DNA of 64,000 bases from Augochlora pura (GCF_028453695.1 NC_135782.1:10106001-10170000); one strand, 5' to 3'. Counted from the first letter of the stretch, positions 1 to 12,260 are shown. The notes: generated from the letters alone by a model not told the origin. Program-made: numbers and translations.

Positions 1-1565
1 AAGTGAAACTATAAAATTACTAATAAAATCGATAGAATAAAAATACTAATAAAATTAATTTTTGCTTTCTTGTGTCTTACAGATATACACTTGGTATAAT
101 TGCGTAACTCATACTATTCTTAAACGATATTCCTATAAAAATATTCAAATACTGAATCTTGAGAACTCGTTCATCTTCCATCAAATCATACTGGCCTCAA
201 TAAACAATTAAAATCGCAAAAATATCAATATTATCCCGATTTTTGAGACTTTCGATGAATGAATGCCAAAAATCTTGCTGCGTTAATCGAACATAGTGAC
301 GTGCATAATTACACACTCAAATTAACTTTTACATTATTATAACTAAACGAAGACTTAACAAAATACTATAACAAGATGTGGAAGTTATCTCTTCCTATTT
401 AAAATTCGTAAAAAGCTGCAGTTTTAGGAAATTAAACGATTTCCAAATCGGAAAGAATATGCAACAGAGGATCAGAAAGAGATATTAAACAGTAATTTTT
501 CTCCAGTTACTCCTCCACTTATAAACAAAAATATATAATTTAAGAAGAGGAGACCATTTAAGCCTCGCAGCTAATTTTTATGATCGCCGATAGTGACAAG
601 AATGAAAAGCAAGCACAAGGCTCGAATAATCGTATCTCCTCAGCCGAAATTGTCCATTTTCGCTCGCAGGTTGAAGAACAATTGGAGACAATTTACTGTA
701 CTTTAGTCCGTCACTGTATCGGGATCGCGGCAGAATTTTCGGGAAGTCTGAACACGGAGGTCATTGAATTCGAAGACATGGTGAAGAGCGTGGAGCGGGG
801 GCGAAGGGAGGGAAGGGAGGGAAGGGTGAAACGATAAGAGAAGGAGGGGTCCCTGCTGGGCCGCGGTGGTAGAGAATTCCAGGTTCTTTGTCTTGCGCCA
901 GGCCGCTTTACTTCGTGCTGCGCGTCGACGACTCCGCCCGTACGACACGTCTCGCGTGCTTCTTTCGACGTCGATGGCCGGGGGACTTCGATATCGGTGT
1001 TTCCACGACGAATTTCGAAGGGTCTGGTAACGAGCAATCCTGGCCATTGAAACGTTTCGTTCGTCGGTTCGTGACGGGAATCGGCGTTGGCGGCAGCCTC
1101 GATTGCCGTGCAACAGGAAACACGGGGGGAAGGGGGGTGGACGTTGCGCGACGACTTCGTAAATATTTTAGACGGCGTTCGTCGCCGCGACGCGTCGCCG
1201 GTTCCGTTCTCCGCTCCTGATGAATTTGCGACGACGCGAGCTCGAATACGGGGATTACGCGTTCCCCGCGTGCGTATCAACAGGTTAAGCGACGCCTAAG
1301 CTCCGATACGCTGCAAACTTGTTCCCGACGATGCTGCTGTTTTCGTATCTCGTCGGCGAAAGATCGATTCGATCGTGTTCGAACGAAACTTCATGGACCG
1401 CCGCAGGATTACAATTGTATTACTCGAGGAATTACGACTGCAAAGTAATTCGATTACATTATAATCGCAATGTAAATCGTAATCCAGATCTTCGTTCAAT
1501 TAGATTGTAAAGTGATTCGTAATTGCAATTGAAACACAACTACAAAGTTGTAAGTTAATAAATTA
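1..1565. other. Gene-free region with CpG-rich patch at about 750-1290
   Basis: AT-rich DNA up to about 700, then a CpG-rich patch. In the patch several overlapping open frames occur on both strands, as expected where stop codons are rare because of base composition. None of the translations shows a recognisable domain, and they are rich in Arg and Ser. No supported gene. Confidence 0.6.
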
Positions 1566-1970
1566 CATTGGTTATAAATTACGATGCAATTGAATTGAAA
1601 TTACGAATTACGATCTAAATGGATTAAAATTACGAATTACGATATAAATGAATTAAAATTACGAATTACGATATAAATGAATTAAAATTACGAATTACGA
1701 TATAAATGAATTAAAATTACGAATTACGATATAAATGAATTAAAATTGCGAATTACGATGCAATTGAATTGAAATTACGAATTGCGATGTAATTGAATTA
1801 AAATTACGAACTACGATATAAATGAATTAAAATTACGAATTGCGATGTAATTGAATTAATATTACGAACTACGATATAAATGAATTAAAATTACGAATTA
1901 CGATGCAATTTAATTAAAATTACAAATTACGATGTGAATGAATTAAAATTGCGAATTACGATGCAATTAA
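1566..1970. repeat. 29-bp AT-rich minisatellite
   Basis: About 14 imperfect head-to-tail units of roughly 29 bp, built on ATTACGAATTACGATATAAA followed by TGAATTAAA. Variants contain GATGCAATT in place of GATATAAAT. The central units are nearly identical and the edges are more diverged. The array ends directly against the TTAA of the miniature element that follows. Confidence 0.9.
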
Positions 1971-2176
1971 ATCAAGCAGTTAACTGCGGCGATCTCTTTG
2001 CAAAGCGCCCACCAGTCTGCGTCGTTATAATCAAGCGATGACGAAAGAAGTTATGAATCCAACTCAACTTATTTAAAATTTTCATTTGTTTCTTTTCATT
2101 TCGTCTTGACCTCTAACATTTTAAACATATTAAAATTTACGAGTACATTTTAGTTTTCACCAGAATTACAATTTAA

Positions 2177-2517
2177 CCCTTTGCACTCCGCACCGGTATG
2201 GATGTTACGTACCAGAACTTACGAACCTTTATATTATATAGTATATTTTATATTACATAGCATATTTTATATTACATAGTATATTTTATATTACATAGTA
2301 TATTTTATATTACATAGCATATTTTATATTACATAGTTTACTTTGTATTATATAGTATACTTTTTATTACATAGTATACTTTGTATTATATAGTATACTT
2401 TTTATTACATGGTATACTTTTTATTACATAGTATACTTTTTATGATATAGTATATAATATTTAGTGATATACTAGAATTACGATGTCCCCTGAGAAGAGA
2501 CAACGGAGCGCAAAGGG
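2177..2517. mobile_element. TTAA-flanked miniature element (family 2) nested in family 1
   Basis: The ends are inverted: CCCTTTGCACTCCG at the left and CGGAGCGCAAAGGG at the right, with direct TTAA on both sides (2173-2176 and 2518-2521). The related copy of the host element at 46 kb has a single TTAA at the matching place and no insert, which shows the target duplication directly. The terminal repeat is shared with 47063, 58437 and 61006, but the interior is different and is filled by a 19-bp AT-rich tandem repeat. A non-autonomous piggyBac-like element is the best reading. Confidence 0.8.
2225..2460. repeat. 19-bp AT-rich minisatellite inside the nested element
   Basis: About 12 units of a 19-bp motif, CATAGTATATTTTATATTA, with single-base variants. 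In the second half the variant TACTTTTTATTACATAG predominates. It fills the middle of the TTAA element. Confidence 0.85.
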
Positions 2518-2626
2518 TTAAGTATCAATTTGTAACAAAATTTTACGCATGACGGATATAATCGTTATGACACAAAATTCTGCCACATCTCCATGACGGA
2601 TACAGTCGTCAAAAACACTTAACTGG

Positions 2627-4320
2627 TTACAATTACAAATTACGATCTAAATGAATATTAAAGCGAATCTAAATGAACAATAAATTGAAACGTGATGATA
2701 AAGAAGAAACTATGCATAAGACAAAAGAAATCTGAGAGTACGAGAGAGACGGTAATTTGTAAAGCTGTAATTTTATTGCATCGTTTTTAAATTATACTGG
2801 TGATTAAAATAATTAGCAATCGAATCAGCAATCAGCAAAAATATAAGCAGCTGGAAGGTTTTAATTGCGGAATCGAGTTACAGCGAAGTTGAATGCCGCT
2901 GTAACTGAAATACAACGTAATTAAAGCGCGAGATTGAATTGTGATCTAATTGAATCAGCAGAACTCGGCTTGATAGAACGAATCTTGAAAGTAGATGAAC
3001 AATTTGTTTATATTGACGGAGCTTGATTGTGTGCGTGACGATTCTGATATATTTTTAGAAGACGTTCATTCGATATTTTTATAATTGGAAGTACAGTGTA
3101 CAGAAGAAATTCATTATCCAATTACAAATTACAAACGGAACAGCATCACCGTGTAAATGTGAATAAATGTTGTTAGAGTTGTTTATTTGTTGCAATGGGA
3201 ACGATGTAATATATCATGGACGCGTAAAACGCACGCGGCTCACCAACAAGAGGAAATTCTTTGATCAGGGAATGAAAATGATTATAAAACTTTGAGGATA
3301 CGTGGACCGTGTGCACACAGACACGCGTTACGATTCCTTGAGCAGAATTTAATACGTCTCTGCGTGGACGTTACTCGACGATAGTGTTGGATAAATGCGA
3401 GCAGAAGAAACTTTAACCGTTATAACCGGCGTAAAGTGCAACGTTATTCCTTTTAGTCGGAAGTTGCATACGCGCTTCGTACAGCAACTGGTCTTTTGAA
3501 ATGCGCGAAGGACGTATCTGCCTGAATTCTAATTAAACTTCGTCGCAACATCTGAATATCGCGTGTATCCGGTTAATAATCGATTATTTATAACTGATGC
3601 GCGAACTTTCCGATGCTTGTAAGATACGAACGACAGTCGAAACAATGAATGATTCATGCGTCGAGCAGAGCTGCATGTTTATTAAAAAAATCAATATTGG
3701 ATCACAATAACGCGGAAAAAAACACAACGTGAATAGCATCCTTCATTAAAAATCAAAATACGGATTTGACTTTCCTTGTTCGCGAAGACGATTTTCTATG
3801 GAAATTTTATGGCGAATTAGTCATACAGTGAAATCAACGTTTTCCTTCAACCTTTGACGAATAACGAATTATAGCAAATGTAAGCTACAGTTTTTTTCTT
3901 GCAGATTGCGGTCAAAATTGAGTAGGAGGAATCTTATGACAATTTGTTTCTACGTACATTTGCCATTTGCATAACATACATTTGATATTCGTATATGTTT
4001 CTGTGACACGTAATAAATTGATCAACGTAAGCTTACTGTGACACGCATTAAATGTTATAAATTCGAACGAATTGCTCTGAAAGCTGCAATATAAATAAAA
4101 TCCGTGCATTCTTCAATAGTATGTAGAAGAAAATATTGCCATGGGACAGTCATAAATTGTCCGAGCGTCATGGTACGTTTTATGATACGACATAGTGATG
4201 TGCCACGTAAATTTACTTTTGTTTAGAGGATTGACGTTTGTGAATAATTGTAAAGGATTAGTTTAACGCACTGTGCACTATGATAGAGCGAACGGTACAG
4301 TAGATTGAATTGCATATTTC
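2627..4320. other. Gene-free AT-rich region
   Basis: No open frame with recognisable content on either strand. The first part still carries scattered copies of the ATTACGAATT-type words found in the minisatellite upstream. Nothing else is supported. Confidence 0.6.
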
Positions 4321-4324
4321 TTAA

Positions 4325-4475
4325 CCCCTTAGCTTACAATGACGTATGAGAGACGTGATAGTTTTTCGGGGCCAAACATAAACAAAACGTCTCAAAGACG
4401 TGGTAAGTCTACCGGACCAAACATAAACAAGACTTTGGGCCCGCACAGTTGGAAATCAAATCGTAAGGCAAGGGG
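4325..4475. mobile_element. Short TTAA-flanked miniature element (family 3)
   Basis: A 151-bp unit between TTAA at 4321-4324 and TTAA at 4476-4479. The ends are inverted and imperfect: CCCCTTAGCTTACAATGAC at the left and TCGTAAGGCAAGGGG at the right. The interior holds two direct copies of a segment with ACCAAACATAAACAA and AGACGTG. No coding capacity. TTAA flanks and CCC ends suggest mobilisation by a piggyBac-type transposase. Confidence 0.65.
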
Positions 4476-4553
4476 TTAAACATGTTTCGTATATAAACAA
4501 TATTTAGAGAAATATGTAGGACCAGAAAAGGATTTACATGTAAATTATAAGAA

Positions 4554-4890
4554 TTGTATGAGTCATATCAATCATATCGATCATATCGATCATATCGATC
4601 ATATCGATCATATCGATCATATCAATCATATCAATCATATCCAATCATATCAATCATATCAATCATATCAATCATATCAATCATATCAATCATATCAATC
4701 ATATTACTCACATTACTCATATTACTCATATTACTCATATTACTCATATTAATCATATTACTCATATTACTCATATTAATCATATTAATCATATTAATCG
4801 TGTGAGCTATTTGAATCGTAAAAATCGTATAAATGGTATAAATGGTATAAGTCGTATAAATCGTATAAATCGTATAAATCATATAAACCG
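4554..4890. repeat. 9-bp minisatellite in homogeneous variant blocks
   Basis: The array is built on a 9-bp period and changes variant in blocks. ATCATATCG units come first, then ATCATATCA, then ATTACTCAT mixed with ATTAATCAT, and finally degenerate ATAAATGGT/ATAAATCGT units. Long open frames on both strands (SYR/IIS/DHI-type repeats) are by-products of the period being a multiple of three. Not a gene. Confidence 0.95.
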
Positions 4891-5269
4891 TACCAAGAGG
4901 TAATCGCAATCAAGATATACCAAGTCTTTATAAAATCTAAGTATTAAAACTGAAATCCAAGTATGCATTAACTCTTTAGTTCTATTATACGAACATTCGT
5001 GTCACCTAGCATATTCAGAACAATCAAGTTTCATCAATACAATAAATAGACATCAGATTCGCATGCGAAACAAAAGCCGCCTGCATTAATTACCGAATCA
5101 ACGTAGACAAATGTTTCATTCTACTGTGACGGAACGAAATGCAACAGTGTATTCAATTTCTGTACACAACGTTTCGCCTTTGATCTAATTATCGCCACGG
5201 ATGTAAAAAGTCCTACGGTCTAATAAATTTCTGGCGTTTTTCCGAAGGAAACAGAGTAAACCGACCGCG
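4891..5269. other. Short gene-free stretch
   Basis: AT-rich unique-looking DNA between the minisatellite and the CpG-rich island. Nothing recognisable. Confidence 0.6.
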
Positions 5270-5920
5270 TCGTAGTTTATTTTGTCTCCGAATCCGAAGC
5301 CCGAACGCAATAAATTCCATAAATTGCCGGAGAAAACGTCGCTCGGCTATTCATGAATATTCGCGGCGGCGGCGGCGGCAGCACGTGCGGGCGCGGGCGC
5401 GGGCGGCCCGGCATTGTTAGCCACGGTGCATTTGCGGAGACGTCGGAGGGGCCGCGCGCCGCGCCGCGCCGGGCGACAGCGCGCGCGGATGCAGCACGGA
5501 CGGGCACAAAGGAGCGAGATCGGCTTCCTTCGATGATGCACGGCCGCTTCTCGTTACGTCGCGCGGCCGGAGTTGCTCGTCACGAGAGCCACCTGAACCG
5601 CAAGCCGAGTTTTCATTACCCGACATGTCGTTGTCACGATTCTTCTCGCAGGAAATGAAAGCCGCTGCTTAGCCCGCCTTCGCTCCGCGGTGTCTGCTTT
5701 TGAGGCGGCCGCGGCGACCGCGGGGTGCGGCCGCGACTGAAGGACAGCCCCGAGAATAATTCGCGAACGATGAAAGCGGCCCCGGAAGCCCGAGGACACC
5801 CGCGGGGAACACGGAAGAATAACGCGACGCGAAGACCGGACGGAATTCGCACGACCCACGGGGTCGCCTGTGTTCGACTCGGTTCTCACGCGTCTTCGAC
5901 GGTCGCGCTAACCCCCCCTT
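5270..5920. other. CpG-rich island, possible regulatory region
   Basis: Very GC- and CpG-rich compared with its surroundings, including a (GGC)n run near 5362 and strings of GCGCGC near 5460. Overlapping open frames exist in four frames, but all give low-complexity Arg/Ala/Pro/Gly translations with no domain. In AT-rich insect genomes such islands often mark promoters or first exons. I cannot locate a transcription start here. Confidence 0.4.
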
Positions 5921-7160
5921 ATTCGCGCTTCATACAAAATCGACGACGGAACGGCTCGAGAACAGCTACTTCGTTATTTCTTTCTAGTTATTGTGCGCGC
6001 CCTCGTCCCGTATTTACACGAGGCCTGAAATGAAACTTCTTGCTTATCCTGCACTTCGTACGGACTATTTAAACGTGGATATTACAACGACGAGGAACGC
6101 AAGCTGCACGCAGCGTCCTGGTAATACGCTTGTTGCTGAAATTGTTTTAGAGTTGTATCTAGCTTTAAGGTTATATCTATGGGTTAGTTTGTGCATTATA
6201 GAAAGAAGTTATTGGAAAAATCATTGACATCGTATATTATTTTATTTGGCTACGTGTTATTTGTCTAATATTATATTACAATGTTAGTATTATACGTCTA
6301 ATATTTTTTCTAATGATATTTTGTTATTTTAATCCAAGCTAGAATAAGTTTATAAATTAATTGTTACTCCATCAAGTATTTATTCGAACATTGTCTGTGC
6401 TCTCTAATTAAACCATGCCAATTACGGCGGTCTTGTAATTTGATATGTAACAGCAAATGCAGTTCAATTATAAAGATATTATTCAAGGATAATTAGAGTT
6501 CACCTATGTTAAGTTTAATTTAATTAAGTATAATTTATTTAACTGAATAATTTTCACTGAATTTCAAATAATTAATTCGATGATTCCTACGTGGAATTAT
6601 TTGTTTATTTGAGCGAACAATTATAATAAGAGATTACTTGGAAATAATATATAATATATTTAATCTATTAAAAATATATTAAATAACATATGTTTTCTAT
6701 ATTATCTGTGAAACAAAAATGACACAGCGTTCGCAGTTCCAAGGTGTTGCCAATGCACAGGAAAAAGAATTCTGTTCGACGAGTTGAAAATTTGAACTTT
6801 GCCCACAAAATCGATTGTTTCCCAGACCGGCGTGCTGAGTCGCAACTTTCCGGCGAGCTGCACTCGGCGGGTTTGATTTTTTTCGCGGACTGTTGGTGAC
6901 CTTCGTTTCGGTTGCATCAGTTCGCGCGAACTCTCGGTCGCTGCCTATATTAATTTTGTTCGAGCTCCGCGAAGTCGTTTGTTTGCATCGCGCTTTCGAA
7001 CTCTGTCACGATTCTGAGGGCAATTTCATTTTGTTCGGAACGGTAAGGACGTGTTCCAAGTGACTTGCCCCTGTTCCACGAGTTAGAAACAGTTACAATT
7101 AGACTGCGAATTTTGCGCATTTGCGGCGATATTCGGTTGTCGCAATTTCAAACGGTGAAA
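5921..7160. other. Gene-free region with exon-like patch at about 6910-7040
   Basis: Mostly AT-rich and featureless. At 6915 there is an arthropod-type initiator word (TCAGTT) followed by a GC-richer stretch ending in GGAACG|GTAAGG, a good splice donor, near 7043. This could be a non-coding first exon. No start codon-led protein is recognisable, so it is only a candidate. Confidence 0.3.
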
Positions 7161-7163
7161 AGA

Positions 7164-7470
7164 TTGGTTAAGATTAATCTTAAATTAAATTTATTGGTTT
7201 GAAGATTAACGTTAAATCAAATTCATTAGTTTTAAGATTAATCTTAAATTAAATTTATTAGTTCTAAGATTAATCTTAAATGAAATTCGTTAGTTTTAAG
7301 ATTAATGTTAAATTAAATTAATTCGTTTTAAGATTAATCTTCAATTAAATTAATTAGTTTTAAGATTAATCTTCAATTAAATTCATTAGTTTTAACATTA
7401 ATCTTAAATTAAATTTATTAGTTTTGACATTAATCTCAAATTAAACTCATTAGTTTTAAGATTAATCGTA
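7164..7470. repeat. 32-33-bp AT-rich minisatellite
   Basis: About nine units based on AAGATTAATCTTAAATTAAA plus TTNATTAGTTTT. Each unit contains the palindrome AAGATTAATCTT, so single strands could fold. Units differ by a few substitutions. Confidence 0.85.
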
Positions 7471-7628
7471 AAAGATTCGAATCATTCAAGAAAGAACTTT
7501 CTCATTAGTTTATATTCCTTACAATCGATTCAGATAATTTTTATTTTGTATAAAAATCTGCGGTCTACTTGCAAATCGAACTACGAACAGCAAATAATAA
7601 ATTACGATTTATATATTTCTAGAATTAA

Positions 7629-7868
7629 CCCCTTGCCGTGCTTTAACGAGTCAGATTCGTGATGGTGATTTATAATAATAAGCTGTTAGGTATGAATGTT
7701 CAACGGTTCCTCTAAGTAGGAATCAGATTTTAGTCTCTCGTCACCAATATTTAAACATTCGAGTAGACGTAAGCACATAATAAATATAAAATTCCCTTTT
7801 CTTCTAAGAAATTAGTACGAACGAAAAGATTCTAATCAGAGTACTTTTAAAGATAATGGTACCGCGCG
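7629..7868. mobile_element. TTAA-type miniature element (family 4)
   Basis: It begins with TTAA at 7625-7628 followed by CCCCTTGCCGTGC. Its reverse complement matches 53983-54186 through most of its length, including shared blocks TTATAAATC, ACCATCACGA and ATATTGGTGACGA. The distal end near 7868 has decayed (GGTACCGCGCGG instead of GGTACGGCAAGG), and no clean second TTAA remains. Non-coding. Confidence 0.65.
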
Positions 7869-9640
7869 GAGTCAATGTCGAGTACATGCTTTTAGAATTA
7901 ATTTTAATCTGAATAAACATAGATTCTGCGTTTTAGACGTACAAGTGCTAACAAAATGTTCGCAAAAAACCAAATGAGAGGAAAAGCGGAGCACTGAATC
8001 TTCTTGAGAACGTGTCGGAGAAAACTGATGCGTACATCGAAGTAGAGATTCGATTAAAATTACTGAAGAGTTGCAAGGGAGGTTCATTCACACCTTTTTA
8101 CACCCGTCTCTGAAAAGCAGACACTGCGCGAGTCGTTCTCGAAATTTGTTTCCCGAGATTAAAAATCTCGCGTACATTCGCTCGGTGATAATTTTTCCAG
8201 GTTCTACAGATTACGCGACGACGCAGCGCAGAGCGCGTCGTCGCGCGACTTTAAAGAAGCGAGGTCGCAGAGCTCGGTTTCTTTTAATGGGATGCGCGAG
8301 CTATTTGCATAACATGCGCATAGATTAAACATTTCTTTTCGTTCGTACACAGCCGTAATTCATGTACCGTCGAGTCTGTCGGTCGGTTTCGCGTTACTCA
8401 CTTGTTGAAATTGTCGTCCAAGCGACTTAGAATCATTGCGACTCACAATCGAGCACGATCGTTCATTACACCGATTTATGAATCGAGGATTTTGCGTATT
8501 CCCGACAATGTTTTTCGACGATTAACCGTCGCGAAATGTTTAATAAACCGGCGTTACGTTGTCGTTTTTTTCGTACCGCGTACGAGAATCGTCATCGAAG
8601 GGACCACGGGTTTTTCTCGATCGCAATTATGCCGAACCGATCGATAAAAATCTTTATTTGCATAAACATCCGCCGTCTGCATGTGGGACGACCGTAATGT
8701 AAGAGAGCAAACCTTGACAGCGCGTTCCACTTTTTATGTTGACGCACATAAATTTGCAAATGTTTACTCTATGACGTAAAAGCATTCGTCACATAGATCC
8801 AGATTTGAATACTACGCTATAAACGTTTGACACGCGTCAGAGTACGGGATATTTGCAATAAGCACCTGCAAACTTTGCGCGAATGTTATTACATTAAAAA
8901 TGTCATCATTAGGCTATGGCTTTTATGTATTTATAGGAAAGATATACACTAAAAATATTGGTGTGTTAATTGCAATTTTGTAAATTATTTAAGGGTAAAG
9001 CAAGATTGTTGTTGGCACCCGATTGTGCAGGTAATTTTTATATTACATAAAAAAACGTGGTCTAGTAATTATGATTAAAAAGTGTTACGTTTACCCGTCT
9101 TCCATTTTTAAGAGCACTAACATAGTGATATTTGCCATTTGGAATTATTTAATTTAACTTCCATAAACTTCTTAGATTGTTTTTAACTTTTGTTTCATTG
9201 TTGAATAATAAATAAAACAGTATTCTCCATACCAGAGAATGAGTGGATTTTCAACCGAGAAAAATATCCATAATAGTAGTATAATAATAGTAGTATAAAT
9301 GTCAATAATTTCTTGCGGATTTCTCCAGCATGTTTCAACTATAAAAATATCAATATCTCAACAGCAATGCTGTTTATTCAGAGTGAGTCTCCTAACTCGA
9401 CGACTTGAAATGTGTGAATTCTTAACTGGAGATAGGAACGTCGCCTTTAATTTCTTAAATCGAGCGACACAGAACACTGTATTATGTTTAATATCAATAA
9501 ACGTTAAATTAACGTTTCTAACATGTTTCTTTACCTTTCCGCCATTTACCACGACGATTGAAACGAAACTAATTCCAGCGACGTCTATACCGCCGTTCGA
9601 ACAACGCGCGACGTAAAACGTTACAATTCCGGACGAATAA
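7869..9640. other. Gene-free region
   Basis: Moderately AT-rich, with small CpG-richer parts at 8090-8330 and 8400-8650. Short open frames occur, but none has a recognisable domain, a signal peptide or conserved splice structure. No gene supported. Confidence 0.55.
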
Positions 9641-10650
9641 TTCAGCCGCGAATTGAAAAATCTACAAAGGATGTCCCGGGACTTTTTCTAACAACGTTCC
9701 CATCGCACGGTCGTCGAATTACGCACAGTTCGAGCACGTCGCGTTGGCAGACACGGAGCCTCGCGACGACGACGGCCGAACACGGTCGGCGCATTTCCAG
9801 AGTTCTCTGACGCTGAAAAAAAAAAAAGAAAGGAGAGGGAGAACTCATCCGGAATCTTTTTGCTCGTTTCCTGAGGCGATAATGGGCCTCTAACCTATTT
9901 TTTCGGTTCCGACGAGTGCCAGCAATGTCAGTACCCGAGGAGATCGACAACCTGTAACAATTCCTTTGTGCGCGCGCGGCAAGGACGAACGAACGAACGA
10001 AAGAGACGGGGTAAAGAACGACGAAGAATAAGAAAAGTCTTGGGGGGGTGGGGGGGATGGAGGGTGTGAAGGGTGGCGGGCGGCAAGGCGCGAGAAAAAC
10101 GTTGCTCGTCCGCGCCGCGCCGCGCCGCCGCCATTTTCACGGAGTGCGGTACGTTACCTCCTTTGAAGGCCGAGGAGATTCATCACGCGGGAAACAGGCG
10201 AATCATCGCGCGCGACAAAGCGGCCGCGTTCCTCCGGAAGCATTATCCGAAATCGGGGACGGCTGAATGGAGGCGGTTGTTGGTCCCTCGCCGAACGGTT
10301 CGACGACCGGCGATTATGGTCGGCCGGGGGGATGACGCGACGACCGACGACTTAATCCGTCGTCCCGATTCCCGGCTAATCGTCCACGGCCGGGCACGCC
10401 GCGTCGACGACGGGGATACCAGGTCAGGTGAACGCGGCCAACAGCCGGCCGCGCCGGTCACGAACACACGATCACAAACCCTGTCACGGTGACTCGGATT
10501 AGAATCCGTGGCGACAGCGCACGCACAGGAGTCGCGGCTGCTCACTTTCAATATTCACTCCAGATCACTCGGAAAACCCTCCTTCACTCGGCCAGCCGTT
10601 GCTCGATCTGCACTCGCCACGAGACCTCGCCGTTATATATGGATGATCTT
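9641..10650. other. CpG-rich island
   Basis: CpG-rich DNA with a G-run near 10042-10057 and overlapping open frames on both strands, all Arg-rich and low in information. A promoter-type island or an unrecognised first exon is possible. No coding feature can be supported. Confidence 0.4.
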
Positions 10651-10729
10651 TGCAGCAGGACTTCGGGGGACTATTTGTTTCGATTAAAACTGGGTCGCTC
10701 ATTTTTGTAAGTTCTGCGTTCGCTAAAGG

Positions 10730-12260
10730 AGATGGTTCGATGGCTGGCAACTGGCTAAGCTCTGGATTCAGACGCTTGAGAAATTGGATCGAATTGACAG
10801 CTTGATCGGGCTTCGCGTTTGCAGAACTTTGGGAAGCTGCTTCCATCGATACAGTATCTCCTTCCCGATTTGCCATATCCTTTTTCCTCGCGTTATTTCG
10901 TTGCGTAAGGAAGCTAGTTGGGTGAGGATTGGGCTCCGACTCCGTAAAGTTCACTTTCTCTATCGATTGACTATGGATCCGATTGCTTGAGAAATTGGAA
11001 TGAATTGATCGTTTGTAGCAGAAACTTGGAGAAATGATTCAATCGAGATTGTATTTAATTTTCAGTGTGTTAAATGTCTTTTCTTCGTAATAAATGTTAT
11101 TTTGTTGCGTAAAGAAGCTAGTTGAGTGAGAATTGGGACCTGGCTCCATAATGTTCATTTTCTCAAATGAACTAGCAATTGACTGTGGTTTGAGAAATTG
11201 AAGCGAGTTCTACACTTGATTGACTTTCTATTTGTAGCAAATAGCTACTTCAATCGAGACAGTATTTCATTTGGATTGTGCTAAATGTTTTTTCCTTGCA
11301 TCAAATACTAAAGAAGCTAACCTGATGAAGCTTGCATGCTAACTTGACAAACGGTTCGGTTTATTTATTAGCCCTGCGTCTACTGTGACGGAGTTACGCC
11401 GAGATAGAGTAACGAAGACCGCAAATATGATTATTAGAATAACAATGTGGTTCAGAAATGACTCGAGCACAGGAGACCACGATTCAGTAGACGAAGGGAT
11501 AAAGAAATAGCTAAGAAAACTCTGTATTTGGTGATTTAAAAAATTCTGATAAATCGAAGATTCTAGCATGGTCTGTATTTATAACACTACTCCGGGGATC
11601 TGTTTCGATTATTACTGCTTCTCCCTTTTTTGAATTTCTTGTTGGATTGCATCCAATTTTCTTTCGTTCCGTAAAAGAACTAGTTCGATGGAGTTTGGTA
11701 CCTGTCTCGGTAAAGTTCGCATTCGTCAACAGGATTAGCAACTGGTTAAGCTCTGGAATGGTTGCTTAAAAAATTGGAACGAATTCATAATTGATTGATG
11801 TTTGTATTTGCAGTAGAACTTTGGAAAACTAGTTCAATCGAGGATGTATTTTCATGTCTCTTTTTATCAAATTTTTGTTCCATGCGACAAATTTTCTATC
11901 TTTGCTTAAGAGAACTATTTAAATTTCTAGCAAAAATTGATTATAAGTGTAATATATATAATATATTTATCGTAATATATTGCAATCTGCTATAGTTTAA
12001 ATTTAAATTAAAATTAAATTTTATATAAAAGTCTATTGGATATAATCAATTTCATCCCTTAGTTCATTGAGATTTGCGTTCTGATATAATGAAGTTTAGA
12101 TTGTCAATTAGTAAAGTAGCTGTCAAACACTCTGGATCCAAAATATTGGAAAAATTGAAAATTTAGGTGACACAGGTGCAGTGAAACTTCGGAAAAGCGT
12201 GTCATCTGGTTTTCTCTTTCGTCGTGTCAAATTTTCTTTCGCCGTATAAAGAAGTTAATT
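10730..12260. repeat. Decayed tandem array of roughly 200-350-bp units
   Basis: The same order of words recurs at about 10780, 10990, 11190, 11770 and, weakly, 12150. The order is GAGAAATTGGAATGAATTGA, then GCAGAACTTTGG, then TTCAATCGAGA, then GTGCTAAATGTCTTTTC, then GCGTAAAGAAGCTAGTT, then a GGCTCCGTAAAGTTCA-type block. Spacing is irregular and units are well diverged, so this is an old array. The short open frames inside it are not conserved between units. Confidence 0.7.

Larger units (their letters stand above)
1977..2626. mobile_element. TTAA-type miniature element (family 1), interrupted by a second element
   Basis: This segment matches 46269-46584 along its whole length, including the interior block beginning GGCGATCTCTTTGCAAAGCG and the end block with GACGGATA-type repeats and CACTTAACTGG. 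The 46-kb copy is flanked by TTAA on both sides and has short imperfect terminal inverted repeats (CCAATTAACTGTG and CCAGTTAAGTGTG). Here the 5' TTAA boundary is blurred. The element is split at an internal TTAA by another element at 2177-2517. The piggyBac-like assignment rests on TTAA target choice only; there is no coding capacity. Confidence 0.7.

Noticed and set aside
4554..4909. Repetitive proteins (SYRSYR, DHIDHI, NMSNM types) on both strands
   Set aside because: They are translations of a 9-bp minisatellite; a period divisible by three keeps every frame open.
5277..5889. Several overlapping 60-110-codon frames
   Set aside because: Found in four frames at once in CpG-rich DNA, with low-complexity Arg/Ala/Pro content and no domains.
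10565..10954. 129-codon minus-strand frame with a plausible hydrophilic protein look
   Set aside because: It overlaps the decayed tandem array and is not conserved between units.
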